Positions 1-8,280 of a stretch of 64,000 nt of DNA are shown here, piece after piece. Numbering within the stretch: the first letter of the stretch is position 1; each line of letters begins with the position of its first letter. The notes under the pieces were generated by a model. The model worked only from the letters and a program-made list of their open reading frames with translations, did no database searches and was not told the DNA's origin. Made by a program: the position numbers and the translations under genes. Source of the DNA: Streptomyces sp. NBC_01233 (GTDB lineage: Bacteria; Actinomycetota; Actinomycetes; Streptomycetales; Streptomycetaceae); contig NZ_CP108514.1 of the NCBI RefSeq assembly GCF_035989305.1, forward strand, positions 8,288,501-8,352,500. The letters are read 5' to 3'.

Positions 1-561
1 CTCGAACCGGGGCCCGTGCCAGGCCTCAGCATCGCCTACTGGGGCCCCGAAGTGCGCGCCGGAATCCTCCAGCCCGCACTCACCGTCGACTCGGGGGCCG
101 CGACCAACGTCGAGTCGCTCACCTTCGGCTACGACGGGCTCAGTCGGACCCAGTACACGATCCCCCTCACCGAACCCAACACCAAGATCACGTTCCAGCT
201 GCCGGTACCGGACGTCAGCCTGCTCCGCCCGCCCCTGGCCCTCCGGCCGGCGATCGCCATGCGCGAGAAGCCGGTGCCCGACCTGACCGGCCGCACGATC
301 CCCGAGGCCCTGCTGCTGGGGCTCAGCCGCACCTCCGCTTCCGCGGACGCGATCAGCGGCAGCGGCAAGCTCGACGTACTGCGCTACGGGCACGTGCTCA
401 GCGCGCGCCACCTGGTCGGTGTCCGGGGCGCCGGGCTCGCGTACGACGGGGTGTACTACGTGCGCAGTGTCACCCATGACATCCGGCGCGGGGAGTACAA
501 ACAGAGCTTCCAGCTCAGCCGGGACGGACTCGTCTCCAACACACCGGTGGTGATCCCATGA
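1..561 (+). CDS. eCIS/phage late-control D-like baseplate hub protein, 3' part
   Basis: Only the C-terminal ~187 residues are in the window; the frame is open to base 1, so the gene starts upstream. Proteins of the gpD (late control D) family form, with gpV/gp5, the hub at the centre of a contractile-tail baseplate. The last 50 residues, with a LAYDGVYYVRSVTH stretch and then RRGEYKQSFQLSRDGL, are the typical end of this family in phage-tail-like particles. The gene overlaps the following gpV-like gene by 4 bases (ATGA), which implies translational coupling in one baseplate operon. The N-terminal part cannot be judged. Confidence 0.75.
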   Translation, partial: LEPGPVPGLSIAYWGPEVRAGILQPALTVDSGAATNVESLTFGYDGLSRTQYTIPLTEPNTKITFQLPVPDVSLLRPPLALRPAIAMREKPVPDLTGRTIPEALLLGLSRTSASADAISGSGKLDVLRYGHVLSARHLVGVRGAGLAYDGVYYVRSVTHDIRRGEYKQSFQLSRDGLVSNTPVVIP

Positions 562-1097
562 CCAAGACCGCCCCCGCCGCGACAAAGCGATGGGACGGCC
601 TCTACCAGGGCGTGGTCGTCTCCAACGTGGACCCGACCCAGTGCGGCCGGCTCCTGGTGCGCGTGCCCGAGGTGCTCGGCAACTCTCCCAGCTTCTGGGT
701 GGAACCGCTCACCCCGCTCGCCGGTCCGGGCTACGGGATGTACGTCGTCCCGACTCCCGAGTCCGGGGTGTGGGTGAAGTTCCTGGGCGGCGACCTCGAA
801 CGGGGCGTCTACCTCGGCTTCTGGCGCGGCGGTCCGGCCGACGTCCCCCCGGCCGCCAAGCTCACCGCGCCCGGCATCCCGCAGATCGTCCTGGCGACTC
901 CGAGCCAGAACGCACTGGTGATCAGCGACCAGAGCGCTCCGCTGGGCGGCATCACCCTGCAACTCCACGGCCCCGCCGGGCCGTTCATCAAGATCGACGA
1001 AAAGGGCATCGAGCTGTCCTGCGGTCCCGGCCTGGCCAGCATCAGGCTCATGGGCAAGCAGGTCATCGTCAACGACGGCGCCCTGATGGTGCAGTGA
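558..1097 (+). CDS. Phage baseplate assembly protein V / gp5-VgrG-like spike protein
   Basis: 179 residues. An N-terminal OB-fold-like segment (about 12-40, GVVVSNVDPTQCGRLLVRVP) is typical of gpV/gp5/VgrG spike proteins. The middle has the usual ESGVWVKFLGGD patch, and the C-terminal third is short repeated beta strands (FIKIDEKGIEL, then IRLMGKQVIVNDG) that would form the needle. It lacks a lysozyme domain, as usual in injection-system spikes. It would sit under the tube and carry the PAAR-like tip encoded 10 bases downstream. The start is fixed by the ATGA overlap with the gpD-like gene. Confidence 0.8.
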   Translation: MTKTAPAATKRWDGLYQGVVVSNVDPTQCGRLLVRVPEVLGNSPSFWVEPLTPLAGPGYGMYVVPTPESGVWVKFLGGDLERGVYLGFWRGGPADVPPAAKLTAPGIPQIVLATPSQNALVISDQSAPLGGITLQLHGPAGPFIKIDEKGIELSCGPGLASIRLMGKQVIVNDGALMVQ

Positions 1098-1107
1098 GGA
1101 GTACGGG

Positions 1108-1449
1108 ATGCCGGGACTGCTGTTCCACTTCGGGGCGACCATGACCTGCGCCCATCCGCCGGGACTGGCGAACATCCCGGTGCCCGTCCAGCAGCGGGTG
1201 CTGGTCATGGCGCAACCGGTCGCCACCACCGCGGACACCTTCCTCGTCACCGGCTGCCTCCTGACCGGGACCGCCCCGCCCTGCACCACGATCCAGTGGC
1301 TGGGCGTGGCCGGCCGGGTGTTCGTGAACGGGCTGCCCGCCCTGCTCCAGCCCACCCCGCCGCCGTCCCCCGGCGCCGGGCTGAGCAATTCCGCGCCACC
1401 TGTGCCGCCCCTCGTGCAGGCCGCCCAGATCCGCGTGTGGGGGATGTGA
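1108..1449 (+). CDS. PAAR-like spike-tip protein
   Basis: 113 residues, with a ribosome site GAGGAG about 7 bases before the ATG. Composition and position (directly after the spike gene) match PAAR-like/DUF4280-type tip proteins, which cap the gp5/VgrG spike and often bind a metal. Visible: a TMTCAHPPG start, a central TGCLLTG, and Cys residues around 51 and 59 followed by a short hydrophobic NGLPALL segment. A Pro-rich stretch lies near residue 90. No effector extension is present. The stop overlaps a possible GTG start of the gp25-like gene. The assignment rests mainly on order and composition. Confidence 0.65.
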   Translation: MPGLLFHFGATMTCAHPPGLANIPVPVQQRVLVMAQPVATTADTFLVTGCLLTGTAPPCTTIQWLGVAGRVFVNGLPALLQPTPPPSPGAGLSNSAPPVPPLVQAAQIRVWGM

Positions 1450-1817
1450 GCGCCGTGAACATCGACTTCCCCTACCGCATCGACGCGCGCGGCCGGACCG
1501 CGGCCGTCGGACATGCGGAGCACGTGCGGAACATGGTGGAACAGGTGCTGTTCACCTCGCCCGGCGAACGGGTGCACCGGCCCGACTTCGGCTGCGGGCT
1601 GCTGGACCTGGTCTTCGGGCCGGCGGGGCGGGAGGTGGCCGCCACCGTCGAAATGACGGCCCAGGCCGCCCTGCAGCGCTGGCTCGGCGATCTGCTGACC
1701 GTCGAAACCCTCGAAGTAGCCGTGGAGGAGTCCGCGTTGAACGTGTTCGTCGCCTACCGGCTCCTCGCCACCGGCGAGCGGCAGAGCATCCGCATCGACG
1801 GAGGGACCGCGCGATGA
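1446..1817 (+). CDS. gp25/baseplate W-like wedge protein
   Basis: About 123 residues (GTG at 1446, overlapping the upstream stop; a second GTG at 1455 is equally possible). It has the family pattern: FPYRID start, HVRNMVEQVLFTSPGERVHRPDFGCGL in the middle, then LDLVFGP. The FTSPGER.H.PDFGCGL block is the hallmark of gp25-like lysozyme-fold proteins, which nucleate the baseplate wedge and sheath. The gene overlaps the next one by 4 bases (ATGA at 1814). Confidence 0.85.
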   Translation: MSAVNIDFPYRIDARGRTAAVGHAEHVRNMVEQVLFTSPGERVHRPDFGCGLLDLVFGPAGREVAATVEMTAQAALQRWLGDLLTVETLEVAVEESALNVFVAYRLLATGERQSIRIDGGTAR

Positions 1818-4800
1818 CCGGAGCGGAGCACCGTCCGAAACAGGAACCCGCGGACGGACCCGCGGACGCCACCTCGTACAGCACCTCGTACGTGTCCGAC
1901 CACGTTCCGTCGCCCGCGTACGGGTCCGGGACGCCGGCGCTGGGCTGCGACAGCGAGCGGCGGCGGGCCGCCGTGCGCGCACACGGCCTGGGCGGCATCG
2001 AGGACGTCTCGGTCGGGGCCGACCGGCGCACGCTGACCGTCATGTTCTTCGGGACGCCGCCCACCGGGCTGAACCGGGACGACTTCCGCATCGAGGGCGG
2101 CCGGCGCGTCACCGGCATCCGGGTCACCGGCGTCGCCGCGCACGACGACCCCGACGGGGACGGCGACCGCTGCTGCCTCCGACTGACCCTCGACCGCTGC
2201 GGCGACACGTCCGTCTACCGGCTGTGCGCCCTGGGCCCCGGCTTCGACTCCCGCTACAACAGCCGGGATTTCAGCTTCCGGCCCACACCGGCGGGTCTGG
2301 ACTGCGCACCCGCGGTGGATCCCGGCCCGCCGCTGCCCGAACCGGCACCCGTCATCGACTACCTGGCCAGGGACTTCCCGAGCTTCCGGCGGCTGCTGCT
2401 CGAACGCTTCTCCCTGACGATGCCGGGGTGGACCGAGCGGCACGCCGCCGACCTTGGCACCACCCTGGTCGAGCTGCTCGCGCACGTCGGCGACCGGCTG
2501 AGCTACCAGCAGGACGCCGTCGCCACCGAGGCGTACCTCGACACCGCCCGGCTGCGCACCTCCGTCCGCCGCCACGCCCGGCTGGTCGACTACCCGATGC
2601 ACGACGGCTGCGCCGCCCGCACGTTCGTCTGCCTGGAGGCGCGCGAGGAGACCACCCTGCCGGGCGGGGACCTGGCCTTCACCGTGCTCCCGCCCGGCCG
2701 GTACGCCGGCCCGCTCGGGCCGGTCCTGGCGGCGGCGGAAGTCGACGCCGTTCAGCGGCCCGTCTTCCAGCCGGTGCACGACCGGGACATCACCTTGTAC
2801 CCCGCCCACAACCGGATGTCCCTGTGGACGTGGGAGAACCGCGAATGCTGCCTGCCCGCGGGCACGACCACGGCCACCCTGCGCGACACGGCGGCGGACG
2901 AGGGGCCGCGGCAACGCGTGCTGCGGCTGGTCCCCGGCGACGTCGTCGTCTTCGAGGAGGTGCTCGGCGCGGGCACCGGGTCCCCGGCCGACGCCCTCCC
3001 CTCACACCGGCAGGCCGTCCGGCTAACCGGGGTCACGCCGACGGTCGACCCGCTCACCGACACCCCCGTCCTCAACATCTCCTGGGCCGCCGAGGACGCC
3101 CTGACCTTCCCCTTCTGCGTCAGCACCCGCGGCCCGGCCGGCGAGGACCTGGAGGTCGGCATCGTCCGGGGCAACGCCGTGCTCGTCGAGCACGGCCTGT
3201 CCAGCACGTGGGCCGGCCGCCCCGCCGAAGACCTGCCCCCGCCCGTCGGGCGCCGGCCCCATACCCTGCGGGGCAGCCAGGTCACCCGGACCGCGCCCCA
3301 CCCCCGGCCCGCCGACATCGCCGCCGCACAGGCCCGGCGGCTGGAGCGGCTGCCGGATGCGGCCCGGGACCGGCTCCGGGAGCTCGGCAGACGAAGGGTC
3401 CGGCCCGGGGACGCCGACCTCGCCTTCCTGCGGACGCTGTTCGGGCCGCGCGTACTGGAGCGGGCCCGCCTCGACGAGCATCCCCGCGCGGCGCTGGAAT
3501 CCCTGCTCCATCGCTTCGACGAGCTCCTCGAAGGGAAGCTCCGGCGCATCGATGCCCTGGCCCGGCAGGCCCGTTCGGGGTACCTGCTCCAGGAGGCGGA
3601 CACCGGCTGGGAGCTGGACCACACCTGGGGCGACGGCGCGTGGTGGCTGATCGCCCCGGACAACCAAGCCCTGCACGGTCCGGCCCGCGAGGCCCTGCTC
3701 CCCGACCCCCGCGAGGCGCTGCCCGCCCTGAGGGTCTGGCTGCGGAAGAAACCGGAGGAGGAGCCCGACGGGCCGGACGGGCCGGACAGGCCGGAAGGTC
3801 CGGCCGGGCCGTCGGGCAAGGAACAGACGGGCCGCAAGTCCCAGACGGCTCAGGCAGCCCAGACGGCGCAGACGGCGCAGACGGCTCAGGCAGCCCAGAC
3901 AGCTCAGGCAGCCCAGACGGCACAGACATCGCAGACGGCACAGACAGCCCAGACGGCGCAGACCGGCCGGTCGCAGCATCGGACGACGGGGCCCGACAAC
4001 CCGCACCACTCCCACCACACAGACCGCACCCACCACGCCGACCACGCCGACCGGTCGGGGGAGCCCTGGATCCCGCGCCGCGACCTCCTCTCCAGCGGCC
4101 CGCGCGACCGCCACCTCGTCGGCGAGAGCGACGACGACGGCGTGCTCACCCTCCGGTTCGGCTCGGGCGGCGCCGGGGCCGCACCGCCCCCCGGCAGCGC
4201 ACTGGTGGCCGAGTACCGGATCGGCAACGGCCGGGCCGGCGACGTCGGCGCCGGCATGATCTGCCTCGTCTCCGCCGGCGCCGCCGACCTGTCGGCCGTC
4301 GCCACGGTGTGCAACCCGCTGCCCGCCACCGGCGGCACCGACCCCGAACCGGTCGCCGCGGTACGGCTCGCCGCACCCCGCGAACCCTTCCGCCGCCTGC
4401 GTCGCGCCGTCACCGCCGCGGACTACGCCGCGCTCGCGGGCCTGCGCCCCGGAGTGCAGCGGGCCGCCGCGGCCCTGCGCTGGACCGGCAGCTGGTACGA
4501 GGCGGACATCGCGGTGGACGCCCTGGGCAGCTCCGACGTACCGCACCGGCTGCTGGCGGAGGTCCGCCAGGAGCTGCACCGCTACCGCCGCATCGGGCAC
4601 GACGTGGTCACCGGCCCGGCCGTGCACGTCCCGCTCGAAGTCGCCCTCGCCGTCACGGCGGAGCCCGACCACATCGGCGGGCACGTACGGCGGGACGTGC
4701 TGCGCGAACTGCGGCCCGGCCGCCTGCCGGGCGGCCGGCGGGGCTTCTTCGACCCCGACGAGCTGACCTTCGGAACCCCGGTGCGGGTGAGCCGGCTGGT

Positions 4801-5068
4801 CGCCGCCGCCGCGGCCGTCCCCGGCGTCCGGCACGTCGAGGTGACCTGCCTGCGCAGGCTGCACGGCCCGCCCGGCCCCGCCCGGACCGCACCCCCCGGG
4901 ACAGCGACCGCTGCGGCCGTCCCCGCCCCGACCGCGCCCGCCATCGTCGAGGCCGTACCGGCCTCCGGCGTCCTGCGGCTGCGGCCGCTCGAGATCGCCC
5001 GGCTCGACGACGACCCGGCGCGCCCCGAGAACGGGCGGCTGACCGTCACTGTGCAAGGAGGACGATGA
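1814..5068 (+). CDS. Large baseplate J/gp47-like wedge protein with low-complexity insert
   Basis: 1084 residues, about three times a phage gpJ, as usual in eCIS. Residues about 170-260 carry YLARDFPSFRRLLLERF and DLGTTLVELLAHVGDRLSYQQD, the conserved N-terminal block of these putative baseplate proteins. The C-terminal part has the gpJ-like NPLPATGGTDPEPV and FRRLRRAVTAADYAALA motifs. Between them, residues ~650-740 are an insert: a Glu/Asp/Gly/Pro stretch, about 41 residues of Gln-Thr-Ala/Gln-Ala-Ala triplets (677-717), then a His/Thr/Asp patch. Start and stop overlap the neighbours, so this is one operon. A GGAGGG site precedes the ATG. Confidence 0.85.
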   Translation: MTGAEHRPKQEPADGPADATSYSTSYVSDHVPSPAYGSGTPALGCDSERRRAAVRAHGLGGIEDVSVGADRRTLTVMFFGTPPTGLNRDDFRIEGGRRVTGIRVTGVAAHDDPDGDGDRCCLRLTLDRCGDTSVYRLCALGPGFDSRYNSRDFSFRPTPAGLDCAPAVDPGPPLPEPAPVIDYLARDFPSFRRLLLERFSLTMPGWTERHAADLGTTLVELLAHVGDRLSYQQDAVATEAYLDTARLRTSVRRHARLVDYPMHDGCAARTFVCLEAREETTLPGGDLAFTVLPPGRYAGPLGPVLAAAEVDAVQRPVFQPVHDRDITLYPAHNRMSLWTWENRECCLPAGTTTATLRDTAADEGPRQRVLRLVPGDVVVFEEVLGAGTGSPADALPSHRQAVRLTGVTPTVDPLTDTPVLNISWAAEDALTFPFCVSTRGPAGEDLEVGIVRGNAVLVEHGLSSTWAGRPAEDLPPPVGRRPHTLRGSQVTRTAPHPRPADIAAAQARRLERLPDAARDRLRELGRRRVRPGDADLAFLRTLFGPRVLERARLDEHPRAALESLLHRFDELLEGKLRRIDALARQARSGYLLQEADTGWELDHTWGDGAWWLIAPDNQALHGPAREALLPDPREALPALRVWLRKKPEEEPDGPDGPDRPEGPAGPSGKEQTGRKSQTAQAAQTAQTAQTAQAAQTAQAAQTAQTSQTAQTAQTAQTGRSQHRTTGPDNPHHSHHTDRTHHADHADRSGEPWIPRRDLLSSGPRDRHLVGESDDDGVLTLRFGSGGAGAAPPPGSALVAEYRIGNGRAGDVGAGMICLVSAGAADLSAVATVCNPLPATGGTDPEPVAAVRLAAPREPFRRLRRAVTAADYAALAGLRPGVQRAAAALRWTGSWYEADIAVDALGSSDVPHRLLAEVRQELHRYRRIGHDVVTGPAVHVPLEVALAVTAEPDHIGGHVRRDVLRELRPGRLPGGRRGFFDPDELTFGTPVRVSRLVAAAAAVPGVRHVEVTCLRRLHGPPGPARTAPPGTATAAAVPAPTAPAIVEAVPASGVLRLRPLEIARLDDDPARPENGRLTVTVQGGR
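3842..3964 (+). repeat. Degenerate 9-base coding repeat (Gln-Thr-Ala / Gln-Ala-Ala)
   Basis: An array of CAGACGGCG- and CAGGCAGCC-like units inside the first gpJ-like gene, keeping frame throughout. The encoded stretch is rich in Gln, Thr and Ala, without charge or aromatics. Unit-to-unit synonymous changes suggest an old but slippage-prone tract. It probably forms a flexible linker on the baseplate protein. Confidence 0.8.
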
Positions 5069-8000
5069 GCAGCTCGCCCCGCAGCCCCGGCTGCTGCGTC
5101 GGCACCCGGTCCGCGACCCCGGCCGCGGTCTGGAACCGCCCCGGCCTGCCCGCACTGGACCGCCGCATCGGCACCCACCGGCAGTTCCTGGACTCGATGC
5201 TGGCCCGGCTCTCGGCCGCCGACCGCCCCGAACTGGCCCCGCTGACCACCCGCGAGCCGGACGACCCCTCGATCGCCCTGCTCGACGGCTGGGCCGTCAT
5301 CGCCGACGTCCTGACCTTCTACCAGGAGCGCATCGCCAACGAGGGGTACCTGCGCACCGCCACCGAGCAGGACTCGCTGACCCGGCTCGGCCGGCTCGTC
5401 GGGCACCGCCCCCGGCCCGCGCTCGCGGCCGCCACCCACCTCGCGTACACCCTCGACCCGGGGACCAGCACGACGATCCCGGTGGGCTCCCAGGTCAAGA
5501 GCGCCCCCCTGCCGGGCGGGCTGCCGCAGACCTTCGAGACCTCCGAGGACCTCACCGCGCGCGCCGAGTGGAACGAGCTCCCGGTCCGCCGCACGACCCC
5601 GCCCGCCTTCACCCCGGACCGTGTCCGAGACCTCAGGCAACTCGAACTCACCGGCATGCACCCCTCGATCCGGCCGGGCGACCGCCTGCTCTTCCGCTTC
5701 TCGGCCCCCAAGGACGCCAGGGTGCGCACCGTCTGGGAGGTCCGCCCCGACCCCGCGCGGGGCTGCACCGTCGTGTACTTCGCCTCCCCCAACGGGGAAC
5801 AGCTGTACGCCGAGACCATGGCCCGGCTGAGCAGCGGTGTACGCGCCTCCGTGCTCCAGGTGCCGCCGAGCAAGATCGCCGTCGACATCAAGACCCAGGT
5901 GCTGGAGCCGCTCCAGGAAACGGGCATGCAGCCGCAGATCGGCCGGTACCTGTCGCAGATCGCCGACCCGCTCCGGCGCCTCGGCGAGCACCTGGCCGTC
6001 GCCCGTGCCACCGGGGACGCCGCCGTCGAGGCCTGGCTCGCCCCGGTCGTCCTGCGCGGCCGGGCGGTGTCGGCCGCCGCCGCCACCGTGACCGGGGTGC
6101 CGCTGCTCGCCGACCCGGGGATGGCCGTCGTCACCGCCGGGGTGCCCGAGGACACCCCGACGCTCCTCGGCCTCGCACCCGCCCTGGACGCGCTGGCCGG
6201 ACCCGGATCCCGCCCGCCCACCGGGTCCCGGATGCGACCGCCCGTCGTCGCCGACCTGTTCGCCGCCGACTCCGACGCCCTGCCCAGGCTGCTCGCAGCC
6301 GCCCGCCCCCAGCTCGCGGGAGAGCTCTACCGCGCCCTGAACACCGTCTCCGTCGCGGCACCCGACTCCTTCGTCGAGGTGCAGTGGCTGCGCGTCCGGG
6401 CCGCCCCCGCCGGCACCGCGTTCCGCGAACGCGGGAGGAGGGGCGCGCGGCTGATCGACGTGGACAACATGGAGCGCAACAACGGGGTCGCCCCCGAACT
6501 CCGCCAGCTCACCCTCGACGCCGTCTACGACACCATCGTCGCGCGCAGCTGGATCGTCGTGGAACGCGGCGGCAAGGACCCGCTCGTCCGCCGGGTGCAG
6601 GAGGTCCGCCAGCCCGCCGCTCTGGGACGGAACCTGTCCGTCAGGTCGACCCAGCTGCTCCTGGAGACCTCGCTGCCGCCGAAGTACTTCACCGACGACG
6701 GGCGGCGCCAGACCACGGTCTGGGCGGCCGGCGAAGCTCTTCCGGTGGCCGAGGCCCCGCTCCGGGACGACGTCGCCGACGGGGAGATCGAACTGGACGG
6801 CGCCTACGAGGGGCTGCACCCCGGCCAGTGGCTGGTGGTCTCCGGCGAGCGCACCGACGTGCCCTTCGTCACCGGCGTACGCGGCACCGAGCTGGTCATG
6901 CTGGGCGGCGTACGCCAGACCCACGGCCGGCGCCCCGGCGAACGGGCGCGCACCACGCTCCTCCTGACGGCCAGGCTCGCCTACCGCTACCGGCGCGACA
7001 CCGTCGTCGTCCACGGCAACGTCACCCCCGCCACCGCGGGCGAGACCCGCACCGAGGTCCTCGGCAGCGGCGACGCAAGCCGGGCCCGCCAGACCTTCCC
7101 GCTGCGCCAGGGCCCGCTCACCTGCCTGCCCGCCGCCACGCCCGAAGGCGCGGCCGACACCCTGGCCGTCCGGGTCGCCGACCTGCGGTGGCAGCGGGCC
7201 GACGACCTCACCGAACTGGGCCCGGCCGACACGGGCTACCGGCTGCGGACCGGCGCCGACGGCGCCGCCGCCGTGGAGTTCGGCGACGGCCGGCACGGCA
7301 GCCGGCTGCCCACCGGCACGGAGAACGTCGGCGCCCGCTACCGGATCGGCTCCGGCAGCGCGGGCAACGTGCCCGCCGGACAGGTCAACCAGGTGGTCAG
7401 CACGCCCCCGGGCGTCAGCGCCGTCACCAACCCGCTGCCCGCGACCGGAGGCACCGACCCGGACGGCGTCGACGACACCCGCAGCCGCGTCCCGCTGCGC
7501 CTGCGGGCCCTGGACCGGCTGGTCTCGCTGCGCGACTACGAGGACTTCGCCCGCGCTTTCGCCGGCATCGACAAGGCGAGCGCGCAGCACGTCACCGACG
7601 GCCGCCGCCGGATCGCTCTGGTCACCGTCGCCGCCGTCGACGACGCCCCGCTGGCGCCCGGCTCGCCCCTGATCACAGCCCTGGAGACGGCGCTCGCCGA
7701 GTACGGCGACCCCCATCTGCCGGTACGGGTCGTCGTACGCGAGCGGGTCCTGCTCCTGATGGCGGCCGGTATCCGGGTACAGCCCGACCGCACCTGGGAG
7801 TCGGTCGCCCCCGCGGTCCGCACCGCCCTGTACGACGCCCTCGGGTTCGCGCGCACCGAATTCGCCGCCCCCGCCCACCTCAGCACGGCCTACCGAGCCG
7901 CCCAGTCCGTGCCCGGCGTCGACCACGTGGACGTCGACCTGTTCACGGGCGTCCCCGACGACATCGGCACCGCCGCCCTGACCCGTCTCGCCGGCACGCT

Positions 8001-8280
8001 CACCGCCGCCCGCCCCTGTGTGCCGGCCCGGCCCGCCGGGAACCGGGCCACCCGCCACGACACGGCCGACCGGGACACCCTCACCTCCGTGGCCCGGCAG
8101 TACGGGCTCACGGTCCGCCGGCTCCTGCGGCTCAACCCCGGCATCGACCAGAGCGTGTTCCGGGCCGGGCTGAAGGACTCCTTCCCGCAGCTGGTCGTCC
8201 GGCGCGGGCTGCGGCCCGCGCAGCTCGCCGTGCTCGACCCCGCGACCCCCGAGACCCTTGTCCTGCGGAGGATCCCATGA
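5065..8280 (+). CDS. Second gpJ-like putative baseplate assembly protein with C-terminal LysM-like domain
   Basis: 1071 residues, started at ATG 5065 by an ideal AAGGAGG at 5055-5061 and a 4-base overlap with the gene before. Residues ~60-110 hold LLDGWAVIADVLTFYQERIA, the paralogous counterpart of the LLAHVGDRLSYQQD block in the preceding protein. The gpJ-like core (NPLPATGGTDPDGVDDTR, then RLVSLRDYEDFARAFAGI) is at ~785-840. The last ~80 residues read DTLTSVARQYGLTVRRLLRLNPG, a LysM-like fold that could bind glycan or act as a structural adaptor. Overlap with the next gene is ATGA. Confidence 0.8.
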   Translation: MSSSPRSPGCCVGTRSATPAAVWNRPGLPALDRRIGTHRQFLDSMLARLSAADRPELAPLTTREPDDPSIALLDGWAVIADVLTFYQERIANEGYLRTATEQDSLTRLGRLVGHRPRPALAAATHLAYTLDPGTSTTIPVGSQVKSAPLPGGLPQTFETSEDLTARAEWNELPVRRTTPPAFTPDRVRDLRQLELTGMHPSIRPGDRLLFRFSAPKDARVRTVWEVRPDPARGCTVVYFASPNGEQLYAETMARLSSGVRASVLQVPPSKIAVDIKTQVLEPLQETGMQPQIGRYLSQIADPLRRLGEHLAVARATGDAAVEAWLAPVVLRGRAVSAAAATVTGVPLLADPGMAVVTAGVPEDTPTLLGLAPALDALAGPGSRPPTGSRMRPPVVADLFAADSDALPRLLAAARPQLAGELYRALNTVSVAAPDSFVEVQWLRVRAAPAGTAFRERGRRGARLIDVDNMERNNGVAPELRQLTLDAVYDTIVARSWIVVERGGKDPLVRRVQEVRQPAALGRNLSVRSTQLLLETSLPPKYFTDDGRRQTTVWAAGEALPVAEAPLRDDVADGEIELDGAYEGLHPGQWLVVSGERTDVPFVTGVRGTELVMLGGVRQTHGRRPGERARTTLLLTARLAYRYRRDTVVVHGNVTPATAGETRTEVLGSGDASRARQTFPLRQGPLTCLPAATPEGAADTLAVRVADLRWQRADDLTELGPADTGYRLRTGADGAAAVEFGDGRHGSRLPTGTENVGARYRIGSGSAGNVPAGQVNQVVSTPPGVSAVTNPLPATGGTDPDGVDDTRSRVPLRLRALDRLVSLRDYEDFARAFAGIDKASAQHVTDGRRRIALVTVAAVDDAPLAPGSPLITALETALAEYGDPHLPVRVVVRERVLLLMAAGIRVQPDRTWESVAPAVRTALYDALGFARTEFAAPAHLSTAYRAAQSVPGVDHVDVDLFTGVPDDIGTAALTRLAGTLTAARPCVPARPAGNRATRHDTADRDTLTSVARQYGLTVRRLLRLNPGIDQSVFRAGLKDSFPQLVVRRGLRPAQLAVLDPATPETLVLRRIP

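Noticed and set aside
3842..3964. CRISPR-like array
   Set aside because: The repeats are 9 bases, directly adjacent and in coding frame, with no spacers.
4582..8058. An 1158-residue minus-strand frame
   Set aside because: Antisense shadow of the gpJ-like genes, with Gly/Val/Arg composition and no domain.
2224..8280. A 2018-residue continuous frame across two baseplate genes
   Set aside because: Its first ~950 residues are an Arg/Pro/Gly-rich shadow of the first gpJ-like gene. Only the part from ATG 5065, with a perfect ribosome site, is a gene.
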